Shown here one piece after another: positions 17,157-27,279 of a DNA stretch of 64,000 bases (positions are counted from its first letter, which is position 1; every line of letters starts with the position of its first letter). Source of the DNA: an uncultured Pontibacter sp. GTDB taxonomy: Bacteria; Bacteroidota; Bacteroidia; Cytophagales; Hymenobacteraceae. Location: the NCBI RefSeq assembly GCF_947492645.1, contig NZ_CANLMZ010000008.1, positions 310,001 through 374,000 on the forward strand. Direction: 5' to 3'. Both the position numbers and the translations under genes were made by a program. Under the pieces are notes generated by a model. The model did not search any database and had not been told where the DNA came from. It worked only from the letters and a program-made list of their open reading frames with translations.

Positions 17157-17474
17157 ATGAAGTACCTGTCTGTCATATGGGGAATGGTTATCTTTCTACT
17201 GGCGTGCCTGCCGTGCACGGACAGCGGGATGGCCTACGCCCAGTATGAAACAACGACAGTCCAAGCTACCCACAGTCATGCTGACCCGGGACAGGGCGCG
17301 GACCTCTGCTCTCCCCTCTGCGAATGTAACTGCTGCGGGGGCATCACACTATCTTTCAGCTGCCCGCAAATAGAAGAGCCACCTCATAATCCGCAAGATT
17401 CTTACCTGAGCGCCTACCTCCCTGGTGGTGGTACTTCTCCGTCTTTCCCCTTTTGGCACCCTCCAAAAGCTTAA
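17157..17474 (+). CDS. small secreted Cys/His-rich protein preceding czcA (DUF6660-like)
   Basis: 105 aa with a signal peptide (hydrophobic 5-22, cleavage near AYAQ). The mature part has the metal-ligand-rich stretch THSHADPG and a Cys cluster (CSPLCECNCC) near residues 57-66. Proteins of this size and layout often precede Bacteroidota czcA/cusA genes and are annotated DUF6660 or hypothetical (recalled, not checked). The likely role is periplasmic metal binding or sensing. It is 107 nt upstream of the RND gene and leaderless by promoter position. Confidence 0.7.
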   Translation: MKYLSVIWGMVIFLLACLPCTDSGMAYAQYETTTVQATHSHADPGQGADLCSPLCECNCCGGITLSFSCPQIEEPPHNPQDSYLSAYLPGGGTSPSFPFWHPPKA

Positions 17475-17581
17475 CTTATTTCTTTTTTAAGTAAGTAAAC
17501 ACGTGCTGCCGCACCTCTGTGTGGCCTCAAGAGGCGTGCGCATACTTTTGTATGTGGTTTTTGGGATTAAAGAATTAAAAG

Positions 17582-20500
17582 GTGCTAGATAAAATTATTC
17601 ATTTTTCTATCCATAACAAGCTCATTATCGGAATTTTTACCCTTGCGCTTGTTATCTGGGGCGGCTATTCCGCCACACAGCTGCCCATCGATGCAGTACC
17701 TGACATTACGAACAATCAGGTACAGGTGATAACCACCAGCCCCTCTCTTGCCGCCCAAGAAGTGGAGCGGCTCATCAGCTTCCCGGTGGAGCAAACCATG
17801 TCCACTATCGCTAAAATTGAGGAGGTGCGCTCCATCTCCCGATTCGGCCTTTCTGTGGTAACCATTGTCTTCGAAGAGAACGTGGACATTTACTGGGCAC
17901 GTCAGCAGGTAAGCGAGCGGCTTGTGGAGGCCACGGGTAACATACCGCCTGGTCTAGGGATTCCGGAGATGGCCCCCATCTCTACCGGCCTTGGGGAGAT
18001 ATACCAATATGTGGTACATGCCAAGCCAGGGTATGAGGAGCAGTACTCAGCTATGGACCTGCGCACCATACAGGACTGGATTGTACGCAGACAACTGCTC
18101 GGCACGCCCGGTGTGGCCGAGGTCAACAGCTTCGGCGGCTTCCTGAAACAATACGAGATTGCTGTTGACCCCGACAGGCTCAAAGCCCACAACCTAAGCA
18201 TCAGCGATGTGCTGGAGGCGCTGGAACGCAATAACGGTAATACCGGGGGTGCCTACATCGACAAAAAGCCAAACGCCTACTTTGTACGCAGCGAGGGTCT
18301 GATAGAGAGCCTGGACGAGGTTAAAAAAGTGGTGGTTAGCAATACTTCCAACGGCACACCCTTGTTTATGGCTGATATTGCCCAGGTACAGTTCGGAAGC
18401 GCCAACCGCTACGGTGCCCTTACCGATGCCAATGGTGAAGCAGTGGGGGGAATCGTGATGCTCCTCAAGGGGGAGAACACCAACCAGGTGGTGGGTCGCG
18501 TGAAAGAGCGAATGGAGCAGATTGCAAAGTCCCTGCCGGAAGGCGTGGCGGTAGAGGCCTTTCTGGACCGAAGCGAGTTAATTGACCGGGCAATGAGCAC
18601 CGTGAAGCGGAACCTGATTGAGGGTGCCCTGATAGTGATTTTCGTGCTGGTGCTCTTCTTAGGGAATCTGCGTGCTGGCTTGGTGGTGGCCTCTGTCATC
18701 CCGCTGGCCATGTTGTTTGCCATCATCATGATGAACCTTTTCGGTGTGTCAGGCAACCTGATGAGCCTCGGGGCCATCGACTTTGGCCTCATCGTAGACG
18801 GGGCTGTTATCATTGTGGAGGCAACCATGCACCACCTGGGCCTGCGCAAAGAGGGAAGACTGACGCAGGCGCAGATGGACGAGGAGGTATATGAATCTGC
18901 CAGTAAGATTCGCACCGCCGCTGCCTTTGGTGAAATTATTATCCTGATTGTATACCTGCCGATTCTGGTGCTGGTGGGCATTGAAGGGAAGATGTTCCGC
19001 CCCATGGCGCTGACCGTCTGCTTTGCCATATTTGGTGCCTTTATCCTCTCGCTCACCTATGTGCCCATGATGTCGGCGCTGCTGCTGAGCAAGAACACCA
19101 CCCATAAGCGCAACATTTCCGACAGGATGATGGACTTTTTCCAGCGTATGTACAACCCCGTAATCAGGGGTGCCCTTCGATTCAAGGCACTGGTGCTTGT
19201 TTCTGCGTTCGCTTTGTTTGCCCTGAGCCTAGTGCTTTTCTCCCGCATGGGCAGTGAGTTCATTCCTACCTTGGAGGAGGGCGATTTTGCTTTGGAGACA
19301 AGGCTATTGACCGGCAGCTCGCTTTCCGAAACTATCGAAAAGGTGTCGCTGGCCTCACAGATTCTAAAGGAGCGATTCCCGGAAGTCAAGGAGGTAATCA
19401 GCAAAATCGGTGCAGCTGAGATTCCGACAGACCCTATGCCCATGGAATCCGCTGACGTCACTATCCTCCTCAAGGACAAGGACGAGTGGACGAGCGCCAG
19501 CACCCGGGAGGAACTGGCCAGCCAGATGACGGAGGCGCTGGAGGACATACCTGGTGTTACGTTTGGCGTTTCACAGCCTATACAGCTGCGCTCCAACGAA
19601 CTGATTTCAGGAGTGCGCCAAGACGTGGGCATCAAAATCTTCGGAGAGGATTTACAGGAACTGACCAGGCTATCCCAAGAGGTCGGCCGTGTGGTTTCTA
19701 CCGTGGAAGGGGCTGAGGACCTCTACCTGGAGCAAGTGTCCGGACTGCGACAGATTGTGGTGGACATCAACCGGGGACAGATAGCCAAGTACGGTCTTGA
19801 TGTGGAGGCGGTTAACCAAGTCATCAACGCTGCCTTCGCCGGGCAGAGCGCCGGGATGGTGTACGAAGGCGACCGCCGCTTTGACCTGGTCGTCCGGCTC
19901 AAACAGGATGACAGACAGGATATCGCCGATGTGCGCCGACTCTACGTCACCACGCCAAGCGGACTGCAGGTGCCACTGGAGCAGGTGGCCGATGTACAGT
20001 ACCGGCAGGGACCGAACCAGATACAGCGCGAGGATGCCAAGCGCCGCATCATCGTGGGATTCAACGTGCGTGGGCGGGACATCGCTAGTGTGGTGGAGGA
20101 AGTGCAGCAGAAGATAGACCGGCAGGTAACACTACCCACAGGTTACTTTGTGACCTACGGGGGGCAGTTTGAGAATCTTCAGGAGGCAAACCAGCGTCTC
20201 TCGGTGGCTGTTCCGGCTGCTTTGGCACTAATATTCCTGCTGCTCTATCTCACCTTCGGTTCCGTGCGCCACTCGCTGCTCATCTTCACGGCCATTCCAC
20301 TGTCGGCCATCGGGGGCGTACTGGCCCTGTGGCTGAGGGATATGCCCTTCAGCATATCGGCCGGTGTAGGCTTCATCGCCCTGTTCGGTGTGGCGGTGCT
20401 CAACGGCATTGTGCTCATCGCCGAGTTCAACAGGCAACGCAAGGAGGAAAGCGTTCAGAGCCTCCGTGAGGTGGTGCTCAATGGCACCTCCATACGTCTT

Positions 20501-21970
20501 CGACCTGTGCTGATGACGGCTACCGTGGCCTCCCTGGGCTTTCTGCCAATGGCGCTCTCCAACACAGCCGGGGCTGAGGTGCAGAAACCACTGGCCACCG
20601 TAGTGATTGGCGGACTTATCACCTCCACTATGCTGACGCTGGTGGTGCTGCCCGTGCTCTACATACTCATCGAAAGTTATGTCTCCAATAGAAAAAAACA
20701 CAACTCGAGCGGCAGCGGATTACGGGCAACTACCATAGTAACCATTATTGCCTCAGTTGCCCTGCTTATGGGCAAGTCACAGCAGACACAGGCACAGCAG
20801 CGGCCAGTAGAAGTGTACACGCTGGATGAGGCCATTGCCAAGGCAATCAGCCAGAACCCCTCAGTAGAGGCCGCCAGGCTTGACATCAAAAGAAGCCAGT
20901 CGCTTACAGGAACAGCTTGGGACATTAATAAGACGCAGCTGCAGTACTCTACCGGTAAGCTACAGTCTGGAGAGTATGACTCTGAGGTTTCGGTATCGCA
21001 GACATTTGCCTTTCCGACTGTCTATGCCAGACAGGCAAAGCTTGCCGGGGAGCTCACCCAAGCAAGCAGAATCGGTCTGACGCAGCGACAGCGGGAAATA
21101 GTCCGCGATGTAAGGCTCACCTACTACGGTATAGTCTACGCGCGCTCCCGCCTCAGCTTGCTCACCTACCAGGATAGCCTGTATGCGGCTTTCCTCAGGG
21201 CTGCCCAAGTGAGGCTCCGGACCGGGGAAACCAACCTGTTGGAGAAGGTGACGGCCGAAACACAGCTGTCTGAGGTGCGCAACAGCGTCTTTCAGGCGGA
21301 GGCTGACAGGGACGTCTTTCAGCAGCGCCTGCAGGCATTGCTGGCCACCGATACGCTGATAGCCACGGCAGACACGACATTGAACCGCTTGCCTCTGCCA
21401 AGCATAACCGAGGAAATGCTGGAGCAGAATCCGAGACTCCTCCTGGCCCGGCAACAGGTTGAGGTGCGGCAGGCGGAGAAAGGACTGGAGCGGGCCAGGC
21501 TACTGCCGGACCTGCAGTTAGGCTACACGAACCGAACCATTGCCGGAAGTCATGGAAAAAGAGGGATAGAAGAGTTCGAGCCGCCGCAGGAGGTGTCCTT
21601 CGGCGTGGCCATCCCGCTATGGGCAAAGCCACAGAGGAGCCGTATAGAGGCTGCCAAGATACAGACGGACGTAGCCCAGTTGAACCTACAGGATACTCGC
21701 AACGAGCTGCGGGCTGATATAGCGGCCGCGCTACAGCAGGCGCTGAAGCTGCAGGGAAGCCTGGATTACTATGAACGCACGGCACTGCCGCAGGCGCGGC
21801 TCATCATAGACCACGCCACCAAAGCATACCGGGTAGGGGAAATCAACTATCAAGACTATATCCTGAGCCTAAGCAGGGCGTTGAGCATCCAGGCGAACTA
21901 TCTGGAAACACTTTACGCCTATGACAGGGCTGTCATTGAACTCCACTACATTACAGAAAACCAACAGTAA
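17582..21970 (+). CDS. czcA: CzcA/CusA-family heavy-metal RND pump fused to a CzcC-type outer-membrane factor
   Basis: 1462 aa from a GTG preceded by AAAGG. Residues 1-1035 are a complete HME-RND transporter: first transmembrane helix at 10-30, DAVPDITNNQVQV near 37, two periplasmic porter loops, a helix cluster at about 340-500 containing the DFGLIVDGAVI proton-relay motif, and a second cluster at about 860-1030. Residues about 1055-1462 are a TolC-like outer-membrane efflux domain with its own hydrophobic signal-like helix (near 1040-1065, ending QAQQRP). Such RND-TolC fusions are known in Bacteroidota. Raw topology would place the two parts in different membranes, so cleavage or a linker must separate them. 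The DFG...D signature favours divalent Zn/Co/Cd over Cu(I). It is co-transcribed with czcB. Confidence 0.92.
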   Translation: MLDKIIHFSIHNKLIIGIFTLALVIWGGYSATQLPIDAVPDITNNQVQVITTSPSLAAQEVERLISFPVEQTMSTIAKIEEVRSISRFGLSVVTIVFEENVDIYWARQQVSERLVEATGNIPPGLGIPEMAPISTGLGEIYQYVVHAKPGYEEQYSAMDLRTIQDWIVRRQLLGTPGVAEVNSFGGFLKQYEIAVDPDRLKAHNLSISDVLEALERNNGNTGGAYIDKKPNAYFVRSEGLIESLDEVKKVVVSNTSNGTPLFMADIAQVQFGSANRYGALTDANGEAVGGIVMLLKGENTNQVVGRVKERMEQIAKSLPEGVAVEAFLDRSELIDRAMSTVKRNLIEGALIVIFVLVLFLGNLRAGLVVASVIPLAMLFAIIMMNLFGVSGNLMSLGAIDFGLIVDGAVIIVEATMHHLGLRKEGRLTQAQMDEEVYESASKIRTAAAFGEIIILIVYLPILVLVGIEGKMFRPMALTVCFAIFGAFILSLTYVPMMSALLLSKNTTHKRNISDRMMDFFQRMYNPVIRGALRFKALVLVSAFALFALSLVLFSRMGSEFIPTLEEGDFALETRLLTGSSLSETIEKVSLASQILKERFPEVKEVISKIGAAEIPTDPMPMESADVTILLKDKDEWTSASTREELASQMTEALEDIPGVTFGVSQPIQLRSNELISGVRQDVGIKIFGEDLQELTRLSQEVGRVVSTVEGAEDLYLEQVSGLRQIVVDINRGQIAKYGLDVEAVNQVINAAFAGQSAGMVYEGDRRFDLVVRLKQDDRQDIADVRRLYVTTPSGLQVPLEQVADVQYRQGPNQIQREDAKRRIIVGFNVRGRDIASVVEEVQQKIDRQVTLPTGYFVTYGGQFENLQEANQRLSVAVPAALALIFLLLYLTFGSVRHSLLIFTAIPLSAIGGVLALWLRDMPFSISAGVGFIALFGVAVLNGIVLIAEFNRQRKEESVQSLREVVLNGTSIRLRPVLMTATVASLGFLPMALSNTAGAEVQKPLATVVIGGLITSTMLTLVVLPVLYILIESYVSNRKKHNSSGSGLRATTIVTIIASVALLMGKSQQTQAQQRPVEVYTLDEAIAKAISQNPSVEAARLDIKRSQSLTGTAWDINKTQLQYSTGKLQSGEYDSEVSVSQTFAFPTVYARQAKLAGELTQASRIGLTQRQREIVRDVRLTYYGIVYARSRLSLLTYQDSLYAAFLRAAQVRLRTGETNLLEKVTAETQLSEVRNSVFQAEADRDVFQQRLQALLATDTLIATADTTLNRLPLPSITEEMLEQNPRLLLARQQVEVRQAEKGLERARLLPDLQLGYTNRTIAGSHGKRGIEEFEPPQEVSFGVAIPLWAKPQRSRIEAAKIQTDVAQLNLQDTRNELRADIAAALQQALKLQGSLDYYERTALPQARLIIDHATKAYRVGEINYQDYILSLSRALSIQANYLETLYAYDRAVIELHYITENQQ

Positions 21971-21995
21971 CCAACAAAAGCAGAATCTATCCCAT

Positions 21996-23183
21996 ATGAA
22001 AAGGATTATCTATATATTTTACCTAACAGGTGCATTGCTCTTTTTATCCTGCGGCAGTGAGTCTGAACCGACGGAAGTGGCCACGGAGGAGCATGGCGAA
22101 GAGAACCCCAACGAGGCAGAGCTAACTGAGCAGCAGTATAGGGTGGCTGGCATAGCGCTGGGCAAGCCTGAGATGCGCAACCTGAGTAACACCCTGACGC
22201 TGACAGGCAAGCTGGACCTGCCGCCACAGAACATGGCATCTGTAAGCGCTCCCCTGGGCGGCTATGTGAAGAGCACGGAGCTGTTGGAAGGCATGCGTGT
22301 AAAGAAGGGGCAGTTAATTGCAAAGATTGAGAACCCTGAGTTTGTGACACTGCAGCAGGATTACCTGGATGCCAGAAGCCGCCTTGGATTTTTGGAACTG
22401 GAGTACGAAAGGCAGAAAGAACTGTCCGCTGAGCAGGTCACCTCAGCCAAGACGTATCAGCGGACTGCTTCCGAGTACAAGTCTGTAAGGGCACAGGTCG
22501 AGGGGCTGGGGGAGCGACTGCGCATCATCGGCGTCAACCCCGCTTCTTTGCGGGAAGGTAACATCAGCCGCATTCTCCCCATCTATGCCCCGATTGAGGG
22601 CTTCGTGACTTACATCAACGCCAGCATTGGGCAGTTTGTGAACCCGACGGACGTACTGTTCCGCATCGCTGATACCGACCACCTTCACGTGGAGCTGACG
22701 GTGTTTGAGAAGGACGTGCCGACGCTGAAAAAGGGGCAAAAAGTATTGTACTCCCTGCCCAATGAGACAGTGGCAAGGCACGAGGCCACCGTCTACCTGA
22801 TTGGAAAAGAGATAAGCGCGGAGCGGACGGTGCAGGTGCACGCCCACATGGAGGAAGAAGACAAAGACCTCCTGCCGGGCATGTACGTGCAGGCGAGGGT
22901 GGCACTGAACGGCCAGGAAGTACTGGCCCTACCGGAGGCTGCTGTGGTGCATGACAATGGCAACAATTATATCTTCCTTTACACAGGCGATGAAAAAGAA
23001 GGCGAGACGGTGATAAAGCGTTTCCGCATGGTGCCCGTGGAGCGAGGGACCGAGGAAGGAGGCTACGTGCAGGTGGCGCTTCCTGCCGGGATTGATACCG
23101 CTGCCGCCAATTTTGTAACCAAAGGAGCTTACTCTTTGCTTTCCAAGATGCGAAATGCGGAAGAAGAAGGAGGCCATCATTAA
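21996..23183 (+). CDS. czcB: RND efflux periplasmic adaptor (CzcB/CusB type), lipoprotein
   Basis: 395 aa from the ATG at 21996, chosen because it begins a lipoprotein signal (MKRIIYIFYL...LFLSCG, lipobox Cys near residue 19). A longer frame from 21921 overlaps czcA and lacks such a signal at its start. Barrel-sandwich, alpha-hairpin (about 120-165) and beta-barrel domains follow in the usual order. The hairpin is short, as in CusB/CzcB. It bridges the inner-membrane pump and outer-membrane channel. The start is 25 nt after the czcA stop, so it is in the same operon. Confidence 0.9.
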   Translation: MKRIIYIFYLTGALLFLSCGSESEPTEVATEEHGEENPNEAELTEQQYRVAGIALGKPEMRNLSNTLTLTGKLDLPPQNMASVSAPLGGYVKSTELLEGMRVKKGQLIAKIENPEFVTLQQDYLDARSRLGFLELEYERQKELSAEQVTSAKTYQRTASEYKSVRAQVEGLGERLRIIGVNPASLREGNISRILPIYAPIEGFVTYINASIGQFVNPTDVLFRIADTDHLHVELTVFEKDVPTLKKGQKVLYSLPNETVARHEATVYLIGKEISAERTVQVHAHMEEEDKDLLPGMYVQARVALNGQEVLALPEAAVVHDNGNNYIFLYTGDEKEGETVIKRFRMVPVERGTEEGGYVQVALPAGIDTAAANFVTKGAYSLLSKMRNAEEEGGHH

Positions 23184-23193
23184 ACAATTCCCT

Positions 23194-23640
23194 ATGCTAC
23201 AAAACTTAGAACTTATCCTGCAAGAAAAGGGCGTCCGCCCGACGGCCATGCGCTTGATGGTGCTGGACTTCCTGCAAGGCCAGTCTTCGGCAGTGAGCCT
23301 GAATGACTTGGAGGCACACTTCCTTCGCTCAGACCGGATTACCTTATACCGTACCCTTAAAACCTTTGAGGATAAAGGACTTGTACATAGTATAGAGGAC
23401 GGAACAGGTTCTACGAAGTATGCGCTCTGCGAAGAAGGCTGTGCATGTGCACCTGAAGACCTGCATGTTCATTTCTCTTGCAGCAAATGCCAGGAAACAT
23501 TTTGCCTTCCGATGTCACGCATCCCAAAGATTCCGCTGCCTGACAACTTTACCATGGAGGAGGCTAGCCTGGTGGTGAAGGGCCTCTGCGGCAGTTGCGC
23601 CACCAAAAATGCAATGCGATTGCAGGGCGATGAGGCGTAG
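23194..23640 (+). CDS. Fur-family transcriptional regulator
   Basis: 148 aa from the ATG at 23194; a frame from 23155 would overlap czcB by 29 nt. The N-terminal winged helix has KGVRPTAMRL and DRITLYRTLKTFEDKGLVH. The dimerisation domain has the metal ligands LHVHFSCSKC near 100-109 and the C-terminal pair CGSC. This is a Zur/PerR/Fur-like metal sensor, and its place inside the efflux cluster suggests it senses the exported metal and controls the operon. An operator was not identified. Confidence 0.9.
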   Translation: MLQNLELILQEKGVRPTAMRLMVLDFLQGQSSAVSLNDLEAHFLRSDRITLYRTLKTFEDKGLVHSIEDGTGSTKYALCEEGCACAPEDLHVHFSCSKCQETFCLPMSRIPKIPLPDNFTMEEASLVVKGLCGSCATKNAMRLQGDEA

Positions 23641-23669
23641 CTTTACATAACTGGACAAGAAAGCACATC

Positions 23670-24041
23670 ATGAAACTCAACTGGAACATGCCCGCCAAGC
23701 TCAGGCCCTTTTACCGACAGGAACTGACCGCTTACCACACCTGCTGGAGAGAGGGCAATCCTGTCGCTGCCTGGAAGCATTTAGAAAGAGCGCATATCCT
23801 GGGGCAGCCATACCCGCTGGAGCATACAACCGTACACTGGAAGATGCTTAGATTCGGTCTCAGGACAAAGAACACGACAGAAGTGATTGGACAGCTTCCC
23901 CGTCTGTTGGTAGGTGGGGTAAAGTCCTGGGCCGGAAAGATTCCAGTGGGCAACACAGGCGGAGCCAATGTTCCGCCCCTCCGGCCAATGCCCATCCCGA
24001 ATGACTTAAAGCGAATCATAGCATCTGCTATTAACCATTAG
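23670..24041 (+). CDS. DUF3703 family protein
   Basis: 123 aa. The WKHLERAHILGQP and HTTVHWKMLRFG motifs are characteristic of DUF3703, a family repeatedly found beside metal-resistance genes. It is soluble with no signal peptide. It lies between the Fur regulator and the P-type ATPase with short gaps (29 and 6 nt), so it belongs to the same transcription unit. Its biochemical role is unknown. Confidence 0.82.
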   Translation: MKLNWNMPAKLRPFYRQELTAYHTCWREGNPVAAWKHLERAHILGQPYPLEHTTVHWKMLRFGLRTKNTTEVIGQLPRLLVGGVKSWAGKIPVGNTGGANVPPLRPMPIPNDLKRIIASAINH

Positions 24042-24047
24042 AATATT

Positions 24048-26075
24048 ATGAATAAGAGCGATAGTACATCAAAAAGCATAGAAGAGGATTTCAAACCACT
24101 GGAGATTACCTCTCCCAGAACTGCGGAGGCCCCTGGACCCAATGTAGGTGCGGAATGCTGCACTGCGGATGGCAGGACCAAGCAGGCTGGTGCTATGGAG
24201 CATGAGCATGCCGAGGAGGAGGCAAAGTCCTCCTACATTCCAACGGCCATTAGCCTTGTGCTGCTGTTGGGAGGTATTCTGCTGGATTACCTCGACACAC
24301 CCTGGTTCTCCGGATATGTGCGGCTTGTAACCTATGGCATAGCCTATGTGCTGGTTGGCTGGCGCGTGGTATGGCATGCCATCAAGAGCCTTAGGAGCAG
24401 CTTCTTCAACGAGTTCTTCCTGATGAGCATGGCCACCCTGGGTGCCTTCTACATTGGGGAGTATGCTGAGGGCGTGGCCGTGATGCTGTTCTATGTGATT
24501 GGGGAGCATTTTCAGGAGGCGGCCGTGCTGCGCTCCCGCCGTTCCATCAAGGCGCTCATCGACAACAGGCCTGATGAAGTGGGACTGGTGACAGATGACG
24601 GCATCGTCACAGTGAAGGCGAAAGAGGTGCAGGTGGGCGATGTGGTGCAGGTGAAGGCCGGTGAGAAAGTGGCGCTGGACGGGGAACTGCTCGCCGAAAA
24701 GTCTTCCTTCAACACAGCCGCACTGACAGGCGAGTCAAAACCTGACACGAAAAAGCAAGGTGAGACAGTATTGGCAGGTATGATTAATCTGGACCGCGTT
24801 ATTGAGCTGAGAGTCACCTCTGCGTATGAGAACAGCGCCCTTTCAAAAATACTGAAGCTGGTAGAGGAAGCAGGCAGCCGGAAGGCCAAGACGCAGCAGT
24901 TCATCACCAAGTTTGCCAAGGTATACACACCCATCGTGTTCTTCCTCGCCATTGGCCTTGTCTTTATTCCTTATTTCCTTGTGGAGAGCTATGACTTCAA
25001 CCAGTGGCTCTACCGGGCGCTGATATTTCTGGTAATCTCCTGTCCCTGCGCCCTGGTTATCTCCATACCGCTCGGCTATTTCGGTGGTATTGGGGCAGCC
25101 TCACGTAACGGACTCCTATTCAAGGGGTCTAACTTCCTGGACCTGATGACGCAGGTGGACACGGTGGTGATGGATAAGACCGGTACGCTGACCGAGGGGG
25201 TGTTTCAAGTGCAGCGTGTGGAGACGGTACTGCCCGAGAAGGAGTGGTTCCTGTCGGCCGTGGCTGCGCTCGAGAGCAAATCCACGCACCCTATCGCACA
25301 GGCCATCGTCTCAGAGGCGGGTCAGGTATACCAGCAACACGTGGTCAGTGAGGTGGAGGAAATCTCCGGCCACGGTCTAAAAGGGAGTGTTGACGGCAAG
25401 CTTCTATTGGTTGGTAATGCCAGGCTGCTGGATAAGTACAAGGTACCGTATGACCCTAGCCTGAAAGAAATTGTGGAGACGATAGTGATAGTGGCCGTGG
25501 ACGGAACCTACGCAGGCTATATCACCATCGCTGACAAGACGAAGGAAGACGCTCCGCTTGCTGTAAAGAGAATGCGGGAGTTGGGGGTGAAAATGCTGGT
25601 GATGCTCTCCGGCGATAAGGACTCCATTGTGCAGAAAGTGGCAGCCGAGCTGAAGTTGGACGCGGCCTATGGCGGACTGCTCCCGCAGGACAAGGTGAGC
25701 CATGTGGAGAAACTGAAGGCTGAGGGCAGAACGGTAGCCTTCGTGGGCGATGGCATCAACGATGCGCCCGTGATTACGCTCGCCGACGTGGGCATGGCCA
25801 TGGGTGGCCTTGGTTCAGACGCGGCCATTGAGACGGCGGACGTAGTGATTCAGATGGACAATCCCGCCAAAATAGCTACCGCAATCAATATCGGCAAGAA
25901 GACCAAGCAGATTGTCTGGCAGAACATTGCCCTGGCCTTTGGGGTGAAAGCCATCGTGCTGATACTGGGTGCCGGAGGGTTGGCGACCATGTGGGAGGCT
26001 GTCTTTGCCGATGTAGGCGTGGCATTTCTGGCTATTCTGAATGCAGTGCGGATTCAACGAATGCATTTTGACTAA
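24048..26075 (+). CDS. zntA: heavy-metal translocating P1B-type ATPase (Zn/Cd/Pb/Co type)
   Basis: 675 aa. No classic N-terminal HMA (GxxCxxC) domain; instead the first 60 residues have a C-C pair and HEHAEEE, a possible alternative metal site. Membrane helices start at about 62. TGES actuator loop near 227, CPC metal-transport motif at 332-334, phosphorylation motif DKTGT at 376-380, and a GDGINDAP hinge in the C-terminal third. CPC with nearby features fits the P1B-2 zinc/cadmium/lead exporters. It pumps metal from cytoplasm to periplasm, where CzcCBA can expel it. The gene name is by type, not proven specificity. Confidence 0.92.
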   Translation: MNKSDSTSKSIEEDFKPLEITSPRTAEAPGPNVGAECCTADGRTKQAGAMEHEHAEEEAKSSYIPTAISLVLLLGGILLDYLDTPWFSGYVRLVTYGIAYVLVGWRVVWHAIKSLRSSFFNEFFLMSMATLGAFYIGEYAEGVAVMLFYVIGEHFQEAAVLRSRRSIKALIDNRPDEVGLVTDDGIVTVKAKEVQVGDVVQVKAGEKVALDGELLAEKSSFNTAALTGESKPDTKKQGETVLAGMINLDRVIELRVTSAYENSALSKILKLVEEAGSRKAKTQQFITKFAKVYTPIVFFLAIGLVFIPYFLVESYDFNQWLYRALIFLVISCPCALVISIPLGYFGGIGAASRNGLLFKGSNFLDLMTQVDTVVMDKTGTLTEGVFQVQRVETVLPEKEWFLSAVAALESKSTHPIAQAIVSEAGQVYQQHVVSEVEEISGHGLKGSVDGKLLLVGNARLLDKYKVPYDPSLKEIVETIVIVAVDGTYAGYITIADKTKEDAPLAVKRMRELGVKMLVMLSGDKDSIVQKVAAELKLDAAYGGLLPQDKVSHVEKLKAEGRTVAFVGDGINDAPVITLADVGMAMGGLGSDAAIETADVVIQMDNPAKIATAINIGKKTKQIVWQNIALAFGVKAIVLILGAGGLATMWEAVFADVGVAFLAILNAVRIQRMHFD

Positions 26076-26202
26076 TCCGTCGGTTGTACCCATTGCTGAA
26101 ACCATCTTCCGTAGGTCTTCTCAATGAGAGAGAAAGGCTTTGGCTAAGGTAAAGAGAAAAAGAAATTACACTTAAATCCATTGCAGTGAAAGGGGGTACT
26201 AT

Positions 26203-27234
26203 ATGAGTCCTTGGGTTTGGGCATTGGTATTGATTGCGGCTGTTTGGGCAGCGCATTGGGGAGCCGAGCACCTAGCTAAGCCCCTGAAGAAGTTAAGGAA
26301 GCAGTGGGGCTTCTCTGTGGCTGCAGGCGGGGCTTTGGTTGGTCTAGCAGCAGCAAGCCCTGAGATTGGCATTAACGTTGCAAGCGCCGCAACGGGAGTG
26401 GCTGACATAGGTCTGGGCACAATGTTTGGCTCAAACGTGATTGCTATTCCCCTAATGGTCATGACAGCATACATCGCTACCCGTCACCTCACGAAGGAAA
26501 ACGCTGATGAGGGACACGGGCAGCACGTTCAGGAGCATTTACTGAAAGTAGACCGAACTGCAGTGACAGTGCAGGCAATCCCATACCTTATAATAGTGGC
26601 GGTAGTGGCCATCCTTACAGTACCAAAGCAATGGCGGGGATTGCAACCGATTGACGGCTGGATTATGCTGGGCATGTATGTGCTGTACCTAGCCCAAGCC
26701 CTGCTCCGGGGAAAGCAGGATGGGGAAAGGGTGGAATGGAAGAAGAAAGAGATTTACTTAGCAGTGGCAGGCCTTGCAGCCCTAGGGTTAGGCGCAGTCT
26801 TGACGGTTCGCGCCACAGAGAACATCGTTACTGCCTTAGGAATGTCGAAAATCGTGGGGGGCCTGTTCATCACCGCACCCATGGCCGCACTTCCAGAGGT
26901 CTTTGCCACCTGGAGCGTAGCAAAGTCAGGCCAGATAACCTCAGGCGTTACAAGTGTAATCGGAGACCACGCCGTTACTCTGACTGTGGCCTTCCTTCCC
27001 CTCGCTCTGGTGACAGTACCGGTGCAGAACTTCCCGCTCTTTGTTACCATTCTGAGCTTTGCCGGGCTGGTAGGTATTTTATATGCTGTGTTCATCCATT
27101 GGGGAGGTCCAGATAAAGAGCACGGCTTCAGGAGGTGGCAAATCTTTGCCTTTGGTGCCTTGCTGTTAGTGTATGTGGCAGTCGTATTATTTGGGGTGCT
27201 GGATATACTAGGCGGTGAATCAGCGAGAAACTAA
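26203..27234 (+). CDS. CaCA-family cation exchanger (sodium/calcium exchanger-like)
   Basis: 343 aa with about ten membrane segments in two inverted halves. The alpha-repeats are seen in GLAAASPEIGINVASAAT (about 47-65) and in the second half as TAPMAALPEVFATWS (about 224-238). Substitution of the usual G-T-S-x-P-E by A-A-S-P-E is a small departure. It probably exchanges Ca2+ or another divalent cation for Na+ or H+. It follows the P-type ATPase on the same strand after 127 nt and may be part of the metal cluster. Confidence 0.85.
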   Translation: MSPWVWALVLIAAVWAAHWGAEHLAKPLKKLRKQWGFSVAAGGALVGLAAASPEIGINVASAATGVADIGLGTMFGSNVIAIPLMVMTAYIATRHLTKENADEGHGQHVQEHLLKVDRTAVTVQAIPYLIIVAVVAILTVPKQWRGLQPIDGWIMLGMYVLYLAQALLRGKQDGERVEWKKKEIYLAVAGLAALGLGAVLTVRATENIVTALGMSKIVGGLFITAPMAALPEVFATWSVAKSGQITSGVTSVIGDHAVTLTVAFLPLALVTVPVQNFPLFVTILSFAGLVGILYAVFIHWGGPDKEHGFRRWQIFAFGALLLVYVAVVLFGVLDILGGESARN

Positions 27235-27279
27235 TTCAAAGGAGAGGTGGAGTTTCAGGCCTATACAGAAGGAAGGTTG

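Noticed and set aside
18409..21785. Long minus-strand and alternate-frame ORFs over the czcA fusion gene
   Set aside because: Antisense shadows of a GC-rich gene; the plus-strand product has full domain structure.
21921..21995. Longer czcB start overlapping czcA
   Set aside because: The ATG at 21996 begins a lipoprotein signal; the extension lacks one.
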